A stretch of DNA of 64,000 nt from Pardosa pseudoannulata (lineage: Eukaryota; Arthropoda; Arachnida; Araneae; Lycosidae). Location: assembly GCA_032207245.1 (NCBI GenBank), contig CM063500.1:78702125-78766124 (forward strand), given 5' to 3'. A model generated the notes under the pieces. That model saw only the letters and a program-made list of their open reading frames with translations. It was not told the DNA's origin and searched no databases. The first letter of the stretch is position 1; each line of letters begins with the position of its first letter. Both the position numbers and the translations under genes were made by a program. Shown piece after piece: positions 23,701-35,500 of this stretch.

Positions 23701-26216
23701 CATCTACCCACTGAAGGGATGAAAGACTGAGTCAACCTTGCCCAGCTTGGGGATTGAACCTCAGACCTGTGATGTGGGAGCGCAAAGTTCTACCCCAATG
23801 CCACTGGGCTTCCAAGTTGCTAATTATTCAGCGCACAAATAGCCTTGAGTGCAAAGGGTTAATAGCAGATATTTTAGCACAATTGACTGCCAGGAAAAAT
23901 AAAACATCTGCCTTGATAAATAAAAACATTTCCTGCAAAAATTACTTATAATCATCTGCTTTGTTTAAGTCTGGAGAAGAAAAATTAGAAAAATTGAAAA
24001 TTAAAATAAAAAAAAAAACCCGAGTCTTGACATTCATTTTTACTACATTGCCTCGAGTCCTAAACATTAACTGTGATAAATATTATTCCGACTGGTGAAA
24101 CACCCTGGTATTCTGTAATGGACAGATGGATACATAGATAAGCTCTTCTATATAAATAGATGAAACCAGATATTTCAAAATATACTATCTGACTAACAAA
24201 TTAGGTTTTGAATTTGGTACAAATTTAAGATTAATATGAAAATTATATGCCTCCTTTTATATATTTATTTCATTATACTAGTAAGACATCATGCAGGCAG
24301 AGTGAGACACATAGAGAAAAGCAAATAAATTTCATAAACTTTGATATATATTTTTTAGTTATGTTAATATATATACAGGTACACAATCATAACTTTGAAA
24401 AATATTTTTATTTATGTAGGGTATCTATACTCATTGAAATGTCAAGGGCAAATTTTTAAAGATAAGAATATTTTATTTACATTATGTAATTAAGAGAAGA
24501 GTAGCATTTATACAATTTAGATTTACTTAGTCTCCACTATTTATAATGCTATATAGTTTTACAGCAGCTGCTTCTCCTACATATATCTATAAATGTGTTA
24601 TAAAAATAGTAATAATAATGGATTTAAAGGACTACAGGAATAAAATAATTTTATTAATTTATTATTATTACTATCATTTTACTAATTATGTAACATATAT
24701 TTAAACATAGATCTTTTCTATCCCTTTGTGCTCCATTTTTCCTTTATTTAAAAATATTGTTTAACTTTTACTTAAGATTAAAATTAAATACTCGGATCGT
24801 TACAGGAAATAAATGTTTATTTTCTCTCTTACTAACTCTCTTTTAAAGAAAATAATTAAAGACTAATGTAATATAAGCTTTAAATGTAAAGTAATATAGC
24901 ACTCTAATTATATTCTTTTTATGAAAAATACAATAAATTAAAAAGATAAAATTTACAATAAAATAAAAGATTTCTAAAAACACCCAAAAAAGTTTTTGAT
25001 AAAACAAAGAATTTATAATTTTATCAATCATCATAATACATATATATCCTTAAAACATGAATCCTTTTAAATATCACAGTAATAAAGTATTACTTTATTA
25101 CTGTAAGGCTTAATTAACTACTGTAACCAATCAAGCAAAGGCATTGAAAAAAGGGAAGAACAGCCACCAGTCAAAAGAATTTTAAAAACAAGATGAGAGA
25201 GGAAAAATGAAGGGTAGATTTGATTTAGTTTGGAGTAAAACGGTCTACTTTTTGCAACATGAGGGCTAATGAGAGCGGGACCTACAGCTTAAAGCTGATT
25301 TCGAACGCTACAAACATCCATGCCACTGTGGGATTTGAACCCACGAACTCTGGTACTGAGGGCCAGCACCCTAACCAATCAGCATCGTTTAATGAAAGGT
25401 AGGAGTGCAATGGTCTACTTTTTGTTTGATTATACTAGGAATAAATTTAGCTGAGAAACTAGCAAGAAAGACTATATTAAATCCAGCTGTATTTGTTGCA
25501 AATTGGACTTAAGTTTGATAGTTATGGACATTACCTCTTTAACTGAATATTCTAGTAATAATAATTTTCTGTCTAAAATTACACTGAAATGAAGATGAAT
25601 AAAAAATTTGCTGAAATGAAGAGGTTTCTACTTTATACTTGGTATTAATATATTTTTATTAAAAAATACACAATTCTATAATGGTATTTAGCAGCACATG
25701 TTCTCCATACATAAATATGGTATTGAATATATAAACAAATAAAGGCATTACTTTTTTCTTTAAATAACTTAATAAAATATGAAACTATTTAAACATTTTT
25801 GCAGAGTAAAAAAAGTATCATGGAATTTAGGAGCTGCAAAATTAGCTGTATAAATATTTTAAAAAGCTTCAACAATGTTGGATTATTAAATTATTACTTA
25901 TAAATTAAAACAATGTACTCTATACATGCTTACTACGAGAGTTCCTCGGTACAAACAATATAAATCGAAATTTTTCCCTTGCATACAAGATTAATAACTT
26001 TTATTGTATGACAAACTGGAATAATAAGAGTTTATTTGAGATAAAAGGAGTTTAAAAGTTGTAGTATTATCTACACGTTTTTACATTTAACAAATAATTC
26101 AGAATTTTTTACAAATGATCCTATAAATCAATGCAGCTTTCCTTGAAAATTAATTTGCGCTTACTTTTTAAGCACTTTTGTAAACTGCAAGCAAAATGCA
26201 GACAAGGATCCTTCAT
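20615..26216 (-). CDS. CMC4: CMC4-like twin-cysteine mitochondrial protein, two exons
   Basis: Two minus-strand exons join to a 58-residue protein: 26216 down to 26165 (52 nt) and 20739 down to 20615 (125 nt, stop included). The exon 1 donor reads GTAAGC and the acceptor reads TTATTTCAG; phase 1 is kept, giving Asn18 across the junction. Cysteines fall at 5, 10, 15, 26, 36, 37, 46 and 47. The 5-10-15-26-36-37 spacing is exactly that of human CMC4 (p8-MTCP1), shifted by two, and the motif CSLQKCLKN matches its first helix. CMC4 is a small CHCH-type protein folded by oxidative disulfide formation in the mitochondrial intermembrane space. The first exon was found by matching phase and motif because it is too short to stand out as an open frame. 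The C-terminal pair (CC at 46-47) and the shorter tail differ from the vertebrate protein. Expression is inferred. Confidence 0.85.
21331..21560 (-). mobile_element. SINE family 2 fragment next to the LINE tail
   Basis: It shares the body with the copy at 23540-23817 (CCGTTT...GACCAAGGACCCTGGG, TTGGTCCTCAGTTTGTCTAC, GCTGAGTCAACCTTGCCCAG). On the minus strand the B-box-like GAGGTTTGATCCTAGG comes first. The head is truncated and the 3' end of the LINE coding scrap is right beside it. Confidence 0.65.
21569..21835 (-). pseudogene. LINE reverse-transcriptase C-terminal fragment
   Basis: An 88-codon frame with GMRWAGYVMRM, KRPKGRPKKWWKDCVDE and NWRSIAGRRADWEKLL, the conserved C-terminal tail of arthropod non-LTR retrotransposon polyproteins. 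The 200-codon plus-strand frame at 21561-22163 is the antisense shadow of this LINE. Confidence 0.8.
21569..22175 (-). mobile_element. Non-LTR retrotransposon (LINE), internally deleted
   Basis: The minus strand carries a 5'-leader-like part (about 22175-21880; GTCATAAAAGGCGACTAA, GGACGTGAGGCTAACAACCC, AAAAACCAGCC) fused to the extreme C-terminal coding region (see pseudogene). Reverse transcriptase and endonuclease are missing. It lies in the CMC4 intron, in the same orientation as CMC4. Confidence 0.65.
22595..22623. repeat. Short hairpin in the Helitron
   Basis: TAGAACAATG and CATTGTTCTA around a 9-nt spacer. Confidence 0.6.
23163..23342 (+). pseudogene. Acidic N-terminal-like frame in the TTAA element
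   Basis: 59 codons starting MELSNEISLSRDEF, with ENLSSDDDRDEVRG, ending IIDAE. piggyBac transposases commonly start with an acidic region like this, and the host element is TTAA-bounded; no specific homology is claimed. Probably the truncated first part of a transposase. Confidence 0.35.
23540..23817 (-). mobile_element. SINE family 2, fuller copy with tRNA-like head
   Basis: On the minus strand it reads AGCCCAGTGGCATTGGGGTA (A-box side), then GGTCTGAGGTTCAATCCCC (B box), then a body ending GGGGCTGTTGCGCCAAGGAG. It shares the body with 21331-21560. Nested within the TTAA element. Confidence 0.7.
25077..25103. repeat. Perfect 27-bp palindrome
   Basis: CAGTAATAAAGTA and TACTTTATTACTG mirrored around a single T. 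Function unknown. Confidence 0.8.
25215..25394 (-). mobile_element. SINE family 1 copy in the CMC4 intron
   Basis: Minus-oriented, complete from tail (GATTTAGTTTGGAG) to head (complement of the B box GGTTCAAATCCC and A-box region GATTGGTTAGGGTGC). Confidence 0.85.
26165..26216 (-). CDS. CMC4: CMC4 coding exon 1
   Basis: It encodes residues 1-17 plus the first base of codon 18. It starts MKDPCLHFACSLQKCLK and ends at a GTAAGC donor (intron begins at 26164). The KDPC start and the ACxxQKCL spacing are what identify it as CMC4. Confidence 0.82.
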
Positions 26217-26435
26217 AAGTGTTATAAATCTCAGAACAAGTCAAGTATTATTTTGATATTTTGGATGGTACAATAATAATAAAGTTTAGAATCGATTATA
26301 TCCAGTTTGACTATTTATTCGAAACCTTTCGAATAGTACCGGTTGTTGAAGTCACAGATGTGTAAACAATACAAAGTGCTGTTGTCGGAGTTGCATTACG
26401 AGATAAATCGTGAAAAGTAGGTATGAACCCATATT
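26217..26435. promoter_or_regulatory. Probable bidirectional CMC4 / LANCL1 promoter and LANCL1 5' UTR exon
   Basis: The 0.2 kb upstream of the CMC4 start has more CpG and GC than its surroundings. On the plus strand it runs into a good donor-like site at about 26421 (TAG followed by GTATGA). LANCL1 needs a non-coding first exon because its ATG at 29498 sits about 20 bp after a splice acceptor-like TTTCCAGTTTAG. A leading exon ending near 26420 would fit. This placement is inference; no initiator or TATA element is claimed. Confidence 0.4.
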
Positions 26436-29040
26436 ATAGATATGTCTCTTTAAATAAATTATTTAGGATTCCCTTTAAATAGATCTGCAATGTATTATAT
26501 AGAATTTCTTTTAAATATCTCCGAGTTATTGTTAATAATCCGTAATTTTAGATGAATAAACTTATTGCGGTAAATTTGAGACCTAAACTTTTCAGCTAAA
26601 ATTGTATTTTATCGATACCTAATAATGCTGATTGTTAGCAAAATAAAAAGTAGTATTTTCGAATTGTAAATGGTGTTCGAGTCATTTAATTTATTTACTG
26701 AACTTCCATTAAGATGGTTAAAGACGATGTATTTAAATCATGTAGAAAAAAAGACTCTCCAGTAATATATAGCTTATTATTATTATTACTACTTAACATA
26801 TCGGTTATTAATAACGTAACATAACGGTACTCATTTTAAAATCTAAAGAACTATAATAAGATTTACCTAATAACTGTATTTATACTTTCCCTTTTTTTAT
26901 TTATATCAGGTGTGCTCGGGAATCGACCAGGACATTGTTAAACCTTAAGTAAACAAAAAATTCTGACAACATTTAAAAGGTACCTCAAAAGAAAAATTGC
27001 AAATTATACTTTTGTTGAAAATAAAATAACAAAAGTAAAAAAAAAAAAAATGTTGTTTTACTAAAAAACATTGTAATGTGATGTTTTATTTAAAAATTTA
27101 TTAATTCAAGGTGATCTACCTTTGATAGAACCTGCACTATTATTTTATATAAAAACAGCAAAGCAGAATAATGTTACTTATATCAACTATCTGGTTTTAT
27201 TTCTTCAAATTTTTATAGATTATATGTGTATATAATCAAGTCTTAAAATAAAATTCATAAAAAAAAATTATTTTTTTGTACATTTTATCGCCTATTTGGC
27301 AGGGGGGACCCACTCGTTCAATTAAGCCAAAAATAAGTTGTCATGCTAAATACTAATCTTAAATTTTAATTAGATTTTGTAGATTAGCAAAAAAAGTACT
27401 AAGATTAAAAAATGACATAAAAAATAAAAATTAATGATAGTAAAACAGTTCTTCCAGTTAAATATGATGTAACCCTGGCTATTATAAAGTTCTTTCATAC
27501 TTATCTATGTAGAGTTTAAAACTTGTTATTTAATGCTCCTGAAATTAATGGGCCCCTGGGCAACTGCCCTGAGCCTCTGCTAGTAATATGGCCCTTTGTA
27601 TACTTTCATGGATGTATAAATTAATATATTGTTCTTTATCTTTTATTTTTGCTTATGATTTAGGCTCTGGTTGAAGATAACTCTAAAACCTTGTGATTAT
27701 TATTATTATTTTAAAATTTGATAATAATCAAATGTTGTCATAATAGATATGTCTCTTTAAATAAATTATTTAGGATTCCCTTTAAATAGATCTGCAATGT
27801 ATTATATAGAATTTCTTTTAAATATCTCCGAGTTATTGTTAATAATCCGTAATTTTAGATGAATAAACTTATTGCGGTAAATTTGAGACCTAAACTTTTC
27901 AGCTAAAATTGTATTTTATCGATACCTAATAATGCTGATTGTTAGCAAAATAAAAAGTAGTATTTTCGAATTGTAAATGGTGTTCGAGTCATTTAATTTA
28001 TTTACTGAACTTCCATTAAGATGGTTAAAGACGATGTATTTAAATCATGTAGAAAAAAAGACTCTCCAGTAATATATAGCTTATTATTATTATTACTACT
28101 TAACATATCGGTTATTAATAACGTAACATAACGGTACTCATTTTAAAATCTAAAGAACTATAATAAGATTTACCTAATAACTGTATTTATACTTTCCCTT
28201 TTTTTATTTATATCAGGTGTGCTCGGGAATCGACCAGGACATTGTTAAACCTTAAGTAAACAAAAAATTCTGACAACATTTAAAAGGTACCTCAAAAGAA
28301 AAATTGCAAATTATACTTTTGTTGAAAATAAAATAACAAAAGTAAAAAAAAATTTGTTGTTTTACTAAAAAACATTGTAATGTGATGTTTTATTTAAAAA
28401 TTTATTAATTCAAGGTGATCTACCTTTGATAGAACCTGCACTATTATTTTATATAAAAACAGCAAAGCAGAATAATGTTACTTATATCAACTATCTGGTT
28501 TTATTTCTTCAAATTTTTATAGATTATATGTGTATATAATCAAGTCTTAAAATAAAATTCATAAAAAAAAATTATTTTTTTGTACATTTTATCGCCTATT
28601 TGGCAGGGGGGACCCACTCGTTCAATTAAGCCAAAAATAAGTTGTCATGCTAAATACTAATCTTAAATTTTAATTAGATTTTGTAGATTAGCAAAAAAAG
28701 TACTAAGATTAAAAAATGACATAAAAAATAAAAATTAATGATAGTAAAACAGTTCTTCCAGTTAAATATGATGTAACTCTGGCTATTTTAAAGTTCTTTC
28801 TTTCTTATCTGTGTAGTTTAAAATTCATTATTTAATGCCCCTGAAATTAATGGGCCATGGACAACTGCCCTGAGTCTCTACTAGTAATTTGGCCCTTTGT
28901 ATACTTTCATGGATGTATAAATTAATATACTGCTCTTTATCTTTTATTTTTGCTTATGATTTGGGCTCTGGTGGAAGATATCTCTAAAACCTGTGAATAT
29001 TATTATTATTTTAACATAATAATCAAATGTTGTCATAATG
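26436..29040. repeat. 1.3-kb tandem duplication
   Basis: Copy 1 is 26436-27742 and copy 2 is 27743 to about 29040 (offset 1307). The first about 1040 bp are almost identical, differing mainly in an A-run and a few bases. The last about 260 bp are clearly more diverged (substitutions and small gaps). It starts directly after the proposed LANCL1 first-exon donor and contains no coding frame. Either an unusual duplication history or an assembly artefact. Confidence 0.9.
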
Positions 29041-29087
29041 TTAGCTTTGGAATTTCACTTTATATGTAGGAATATGTCAATAGAAAC

Positions 29088-29090
<3 letters not shown>

Positions 29091-29144
<54 letters not shown>
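29091..29144. repeat. (AT)n microsatellite
   Basis: AT array of about 54 bp in the probable first LANCL1 intron. Confidence 0.95.
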
Positions 29145-29148
<4 letters not shown>

Positions 29149-29497
29149 TATAAGGTTGAATATATATTTTTTAAATTTTAAATTGAATATATAAATTGTT
29201 GAATATTCAAGAAAATGCTTATCAGATTTGCCAAATCGACAATTAAAGCCATACTTTTAATTATTTTTTTTAAGTAATTTTCAATTTGAAAAAAAAGGCA
29301 CCTTTTCTATTTTAATAGTTCATTTTTAATTTTTTATTATAAAATAATGACTACGTAGAGTACATTTTTAATATTATCTTTATAACCAGTTATTATGTAG
29401 GTGCTATTAATATATTAAATTAAAAGGTTTTAGGTGATATTTTCTTACCACCAGATTCTAATACATGTTATTTCCAGTTTAGGTATTAAAATTGATA

Positions 29498-29575
29498 ATG
29501 TCTGATAGAGAATTTACAAATCCATTTCCTGACTATGATGGTACTTCAGTAGTCTTTGATTTTGCAACAAATAAG
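29498..29575 (+). CDS. LANCL1: LANCL1 coding exon 1
   Basis: Residues 1-26, starting MSDREFTNPFPDYDG, which lines up with the N-terminus of LANCL1 (R4, NP-F/Y-xDY). It ends in phase 0 at a GTAATA donor. The acceptor-like TTTAG about 17 bp before the ATG implies an upstream non-coding exon. Confidence 0.88.
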
Positions 29576-32500
29576 GTAATATAGACCTTATTATATATTC
29601 AGAGTTATGTATTTTTTAGAGTTATGTATCATATTATGTATTTTAACTTTGACTATTCTGTTATTGTTATTATTATTATTTTAAAGAAAGCAAAATAATA
29701 GTTTTGAGGGAGTTGTCACTATATCATAAGTTAATGCAAAATTCAGCTGTACATATTTTTTAAAAATTTGTATTTTATGAAAATTTCTGTAATTTTAGAT
29801 AAATTATCTTATGTTTGAAAATTATAATTTTGCAGCTATTTAATTAAATGGGAATGTAGAAAAATCTTTCTAGAGAATCAACATGTGTATCATTATAGTT
29901 TTTTAGTACTAATTCATTTCAATATTTTCCTCTGAAAACTTATCAGCATTAAGAAATTTCTAGAGATGCAAAGAAATATTTTAATATACAGTGAATTCCA
30001 CTTAGTGTGATCAGTTTGGGACACTGTGATTTTGATAACAATAAATGATATGCAAAATTAGGTAATTTTACCAACCCTCTTTAATTCACATATACTAAAT
30101 GAAAAAGTTCACCTTATATTTATGCACTGCTTATTATCCTTTAAACATAAGAATTATATTCATAATTAAAAATATTGATCAATTTTTTCTAAGAAGCTCA
30201 TTGATAAATTGTTCGTAATCATGTTTTTTATAGTCATTGGAGGAGTGTACTCCATGTTTCAACACTTTCAATGCAATTCAGAGGCTGAGAAATGTTTAAT
30301 TGCGCTTCAGCATTGCACTGGCTCATTAATGGTAACCTGTCATAATGATTTAAAATTCTGATCTTTTGTTTTAATGTTAAATAATTTCGCTTTCTGGTTG
30401 CCATATCGACAAGCTACATGTAATCAAGCAAGGCATAAATTGGGAATATGCTCCTTCTCAGTTCCTATAAGAATGTGTTGCCTTCTGCTTATCTGACAAC
30501 CATTGTGTGCGTATTTCGGAAAAATTCCAGGAATGTGTAATACCACACTCCTTTGATCATTCCCCATTTCCGTAGGTGGAAGAAGGAGAATTCTCAGAAA
30601 ATAGAACAAGAGCGAAGGGAAAGAAAAGATTGGGTTCCTTCTGAATACATTGTGAATATTCCTTTGCCAGTTAAAATGAGGTTCGAAAACTGATAACATT
30701 AACCGATGTAATGATCACATAAAACGATAATTTTAACATACAAATGAATGGATGAAATCAGTACCAAGTGATTTCAATAACAATAAGTGATTGATAACAA
30801 TAACGGTGATCACATTAAATGGAGTCCACTGTACTATTTATGACATATCTCCAAAATTGTGTAATGATACCAAATTTCAGACTAAAATCAGTGTATCTAT
30901 GACTATTTTATATTTCTTAATTAAGGCAAAATATTTTTTTTCCTGTTATGAAAAAGTTGTAGTATTTGGTGTTTTCTTAATATGCTAGGGTAATTCCATT
31001 TAAAATCAACCGATAAAAAGCAATTTTTACTGTCAATGTTTTATATTCTTATGATTTTTTGCCTGTTTGTTTTACTAACCTTCAACATGAAAACAGCATA
31101 GTTTCATTATTTTCTAACTTTATTTAAGATTTATGAATTTTTAAAGTATTAAATTTCAGGAATTTTGTATAGTTTTTCAAATTTTAAATGACTTTAAAAG
31201 TTGAAATTTGTCTCATTCTTTTCAGTTTTTTTATGGTGTTTTATAAAACTTGACAAAATTGCTTAAAAAAATAATTTTTGTAAAAATTTTTAGAAATTTT
31301 TAAAAATTTAATAATTGGAATCTTTAATTTTTTATTGGAAAAAAATATATTTAATCATTTAGCAATAATTATGCCAAATTTTAGGATGGTAATTCTATAC
31401 TATCACATAAAAAAAATTGTTTCAATGATTGAGTAATTTTTGTTAAATTATTGGATGTGATGTTAAGAAGCGATTTGAGTATAAAAGTAGCCTATTTATA
31501 TTTAAAAACTGTTATTTTCTGTTCATGGAGGTCAAGTTTCCTTTTTAAATAAAGTACTATATTGACAGTAATTTGCTGGATTTATTATTTTGTTAAATAT
31601 CTAATAATTAAAATTTTAGTAATCAAGATAGCTAACCAAGGCAATATAACTTAGCAAATTGCACTCTAATATTTTAAAAAATTAAATTTGACCTACATGA
31701 ACAGAAAATATGAGTATTCTAAACATAAATACATTGCTTTTATACTCATTGTTTTTAACATCAAACAATGCTATTATTTTTACAGAAATTACTCAATTGT
31801 TGAAATAGAAAAGAAATTTTTTTTATGATACCACAGGATTACCATCTTAAAATTGGGCTTAAATGTTGCTGAAAGAGAATTACATGTAATATAACTTAAA
31901 AAATAATTTTAATATTATAAAAGATTTCTAAAAACTTTTTACAAAACATCATTTTTTATAAGTAATTTAAACAATTTATTTCTTGAAACATCATGAAAAA
32001 CTACGAAGAATGACTTAAATTTCCATCTTTTAGATGAAATGCCTTGAAAGTTAAAGCTGCTTTAAGTTTAAAAAACTATGAAATTTAAAAAATTTATAGC
32101 TTTTATATTATTAGTCAGAAAATAAGAAAACTTTACATTTTTTAAAATCTGTAATTTGTTAGTACTACATGTGAGCAGAAAATCAACAAATTCTATGACA
32201 TTTAAGCCATTGGGTAATTTGATGCGAAATTACCGACTAATATAAAATGATTTAAAAAGTATTTTTAAAGAGTAATATTTATAAATATTTAATAACATAT
32301 GTAAACCACTTTATTATTTAGAAAACATTTGCATTATGACAGTTATCAACACTTAGTTTAAATTTAACTGTAACTGTTACAAAATGTAACTTACATTAAT
32401 AATTTTGTATTTAACTTTTGTGTCTCATTTTAATTTTAGTTGCCTAGTGAAATAGAAGAGTCTTTGATTACAAATGTGTTTAAACTACTAGAAATCTTAG

Positions 32501-35500
32501 AATCACGTGTAAGTAGAGAACTTGATAGGTCAGATACTAGTGTATATACTGGAACTTCAGGTGAGCAGCTTATTACTATTTGAAAAATATCCCTTACTAA
32601 AGAAATCTATTTCATAAAATTTATTTTTGTTAGCTATTATGTTTAACAAGTATAATTAACTTAACTTTAAATACTATTCGCTTTAGGCTGTACTATGAAT
32701 CTATAATAAATCTTAACTGGTGGTCACCAGATGCTTCTGAGCAACCATGCCATTTTTTAATCTTAGTGTAAGCTACAAAAAGAAACCAGGATAGAAATGA
32801 GACCCTTTCTTTTGAACTTTATATTTATTTATTCCCTATGTATACAAATTTCTTATAAATATGAAATAAATTTTAATAAAACTAAATATTTAAAAAAATA
32901 AATTGACATTGAGTTGTATGTTAAAAAATTAAAGTGTTATTAATTATAAATTAAAAAGTAAGAACTAAATTTTCATCAGAGCTGTGGTAGCTCAGTCTGC
33001 AAAGGCAGTAATCTTGTAACTGAAAGGTGGCAGGTTTGGGGCAGGAGGCGTCCTGAGATCCACCATGTTCGTTAAGGGTGATTCGGGCACGTAAAATATG
33101 TTTGTCACATTGTCCTCCAAGTTCTCAAACGATACCTCTGGGTGTCTTCAGCTTGGAACCTGCTTTTAAATTACGAGGACTCAGTGGGGGTAATGTTACA
33201 CATCTGTAGCGTACCTTAAGCTATACGTGCTCGTCGGGTGGTGCTAAATGGGTAACAGCTTCACAGCCTTGTATTGGCATAAAAGTATATTGTGCCTGTA
33301 TTGCCAGCTACATTAGGAAAAAAAAAGTTTTTATCAGATTGAAAACTTTTACTGGAAACAATGGGGCTCTTTTTGATTACAATCAAGTCTTTTAATATTA
33401 GAAAAGTTGGTAGAGACTGCCATTCAGTACTTGTATTTGATATAAATTACTTTTTGCTTTTATAAATTACATACTGATAAAAAAGAGACTCACACAGGTA
33501 TGTAAAGCTGAACAATTAAGACCTTTTTTTTTTGCTATCAGCCCAAACAATTTTATTCAAATGTTTCATGTAGCATTGTTACTACAGTATAAAAGCCTCA
33601 AAGATTAAAACTTGTTCTGAAAAATCTGTTTTTAAAATATTTCCATGGATAAAACTTGATAAAAAATCTCTCTTATCATTATTTTACCTAAAATTATGTT
33701 GAAGCAAACATTTAAGAATAAGAAATCATAAGTAAGGTGTAAAGGGAAGTTAAGGTGTTAAAGCCTTATTTTGCTATTAGCCTAAAGAATTAATTCAAAT
33801 TTTTCAAGTAGCCATGCAATAAAGTACAGTTTAAAATCTTCAAAGATAAAAATACTGATTGAGGAATTCCTTCTTAAAAATCTTTTCTCGAATAGAACTT
33901 TACGAAACTCTCCTCTGTATCACTATTCTTCTTAAAAATTATTTTTAAATGCTGTTTTTGTTAAAGGTGACTGGGTCATGTAAAATATGTTTGTGGTCAC
34001 AAAGTCCTACAAGTTTTCAATCGATACCTCTGAGGGTGGCTGACCAAGCCTGGGGGGTCTTCTGCTTGGTCCCTGCTTCTAAATTACGAGAACCAAGCGG
34101 GAGTAATGTTACTCACGTCCGTAGCATACCTTAAGCTACACATGCTCCTCGTATGGTGCTAAATGGGTAACAGCTTTGCAGCTTTGTATTGGCATAAAGG
34201 CATCTTGTGACTGTATTGGCAGCTGCATTAGGGGAAAAAAAGTTTTCATCAGATTGAATACCTTTACTGGAAATGATGGGGCTCTTTTCGATTACAATCA
34301 AGTCTTTTAATGTTAGAAAAGTTGGTAGAGACTGCCATTCAGTGTTTTGTATTTGATATAAATTACTTTTTGCTTTTATAAATTACATACTGATAAAAAA
34401 GAGCCTCACACAGGTAAAGCTAAACAATGCTTTCACTTTTAGATCAACCTGAAATATAATTAGGTATTTTATTCTAGTAAAAAGAGGCATAATAATTTCT
34501 GAGCTTGAAAAAAAGTGTTTTAAATACATATCGATTCATTCATTTGTTTGGAGTCTTTTGGGCAACACTATGTTAGTCTACCCGAGAGTAACACCACAAA
34601 CTACTGAAAATTTCACTGCAAGGTCACTAATAATCAACAGTTTGGTAATCTGTTATCTAAACTAATTAGATATATGCATTAAATATTTCATAGTAATTGA
34701 ATCATTTTTACAAGTTTAACTTTGTCAGGTGTAGAATTGAAATGTTAGTGATTTTAAATGCTGTTACCTTAATTAAGAAAATGTTCATACCTCTTTGTTG
34801 TGGATAACTTTGTGATTATAAATCATAATTAATTATATGCCAGTTTTATTAATTTAAAATTATTTATTTTGTTAATTAAGCTTTTAACGTTTTTAATGTA
34901 TTTCTTAGGAATTGCATTACTGTATATGCATTTTCTCGATATTGAGCAATGCAGGGATAAAAGAGACTTTCTAAAAGATGCTTTGAGTTATATTGAACCA
35001 ACATTACAGCACTTAAAGAAAAAGAAGCTATCATTTTTATGTGGAGTAACTGGACCAATGGCAATATGCTCAGTGTTATACCATAAGGCTGGAAAGACAG
35101 GAGCTAGTAGAGATTTAGCCAGGAGGTAGGTTTACATCCTTTATTTCTGCTGATTGAGGGAAAATCAACATAATTAATTTGGGGATTCGTTAAAATCAAT
35201 AATTCAGAAGCTTTAAACCTCAAATTTAAAGTGAAACTATTAAAAATTAATCAAATCATGATGAAAAAAAGGCAAACTGTGGAAATATTAGGTTGGGGAA
35301 AAAGAAATCCATTATTTTTGCATGAAATTAATGACTTTATTTAACATGTTTCGGATTGTCCGATTTAGGTCAAATATGCACAGTTTTGTTGTATAATTTG
35401 TTGCCATTTTAAAGGTAACTTCATAATGCCTCTCTCATAGAAGCTTTGGTCCTTATTGGTGAAAATCTCTAGATATTAACTCTAGATTATATATTAAAAT

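Larger units (their letters stand above)
22836..23862. mobile_element. TTAA piggyBac-like element, family G, nested in the Helitron
   Basis: TTAA flanks at 22836-22839 and 23859-23862; ends CCCTTTGCACTTGAAG and CTTGAGTGCAAAGGG. A GGTGA...TCACC palindrome lies just inside the left end (about 22859). It contains an acidic frame (next entry) and a nested SINE at 23540-23817. Confidence 0.78.
22344..24160 (-). mobile_element. Helitron interrupted by a TTAA element
   Basis: On the minus strand the 5' end is A/TCTATTTATATAGAAGAGC at 24160 (followed by CTATGTATCCATCTGTCC). The 3' end is the stem AGGCAATGCC, then AGGTAATAATGCTAG at 22344 followed by host T. Removing the nested 1.0 kb TTAA element leaves about 0.8 kb. 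No Rep/helicase frame. Confidence 0.6.
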
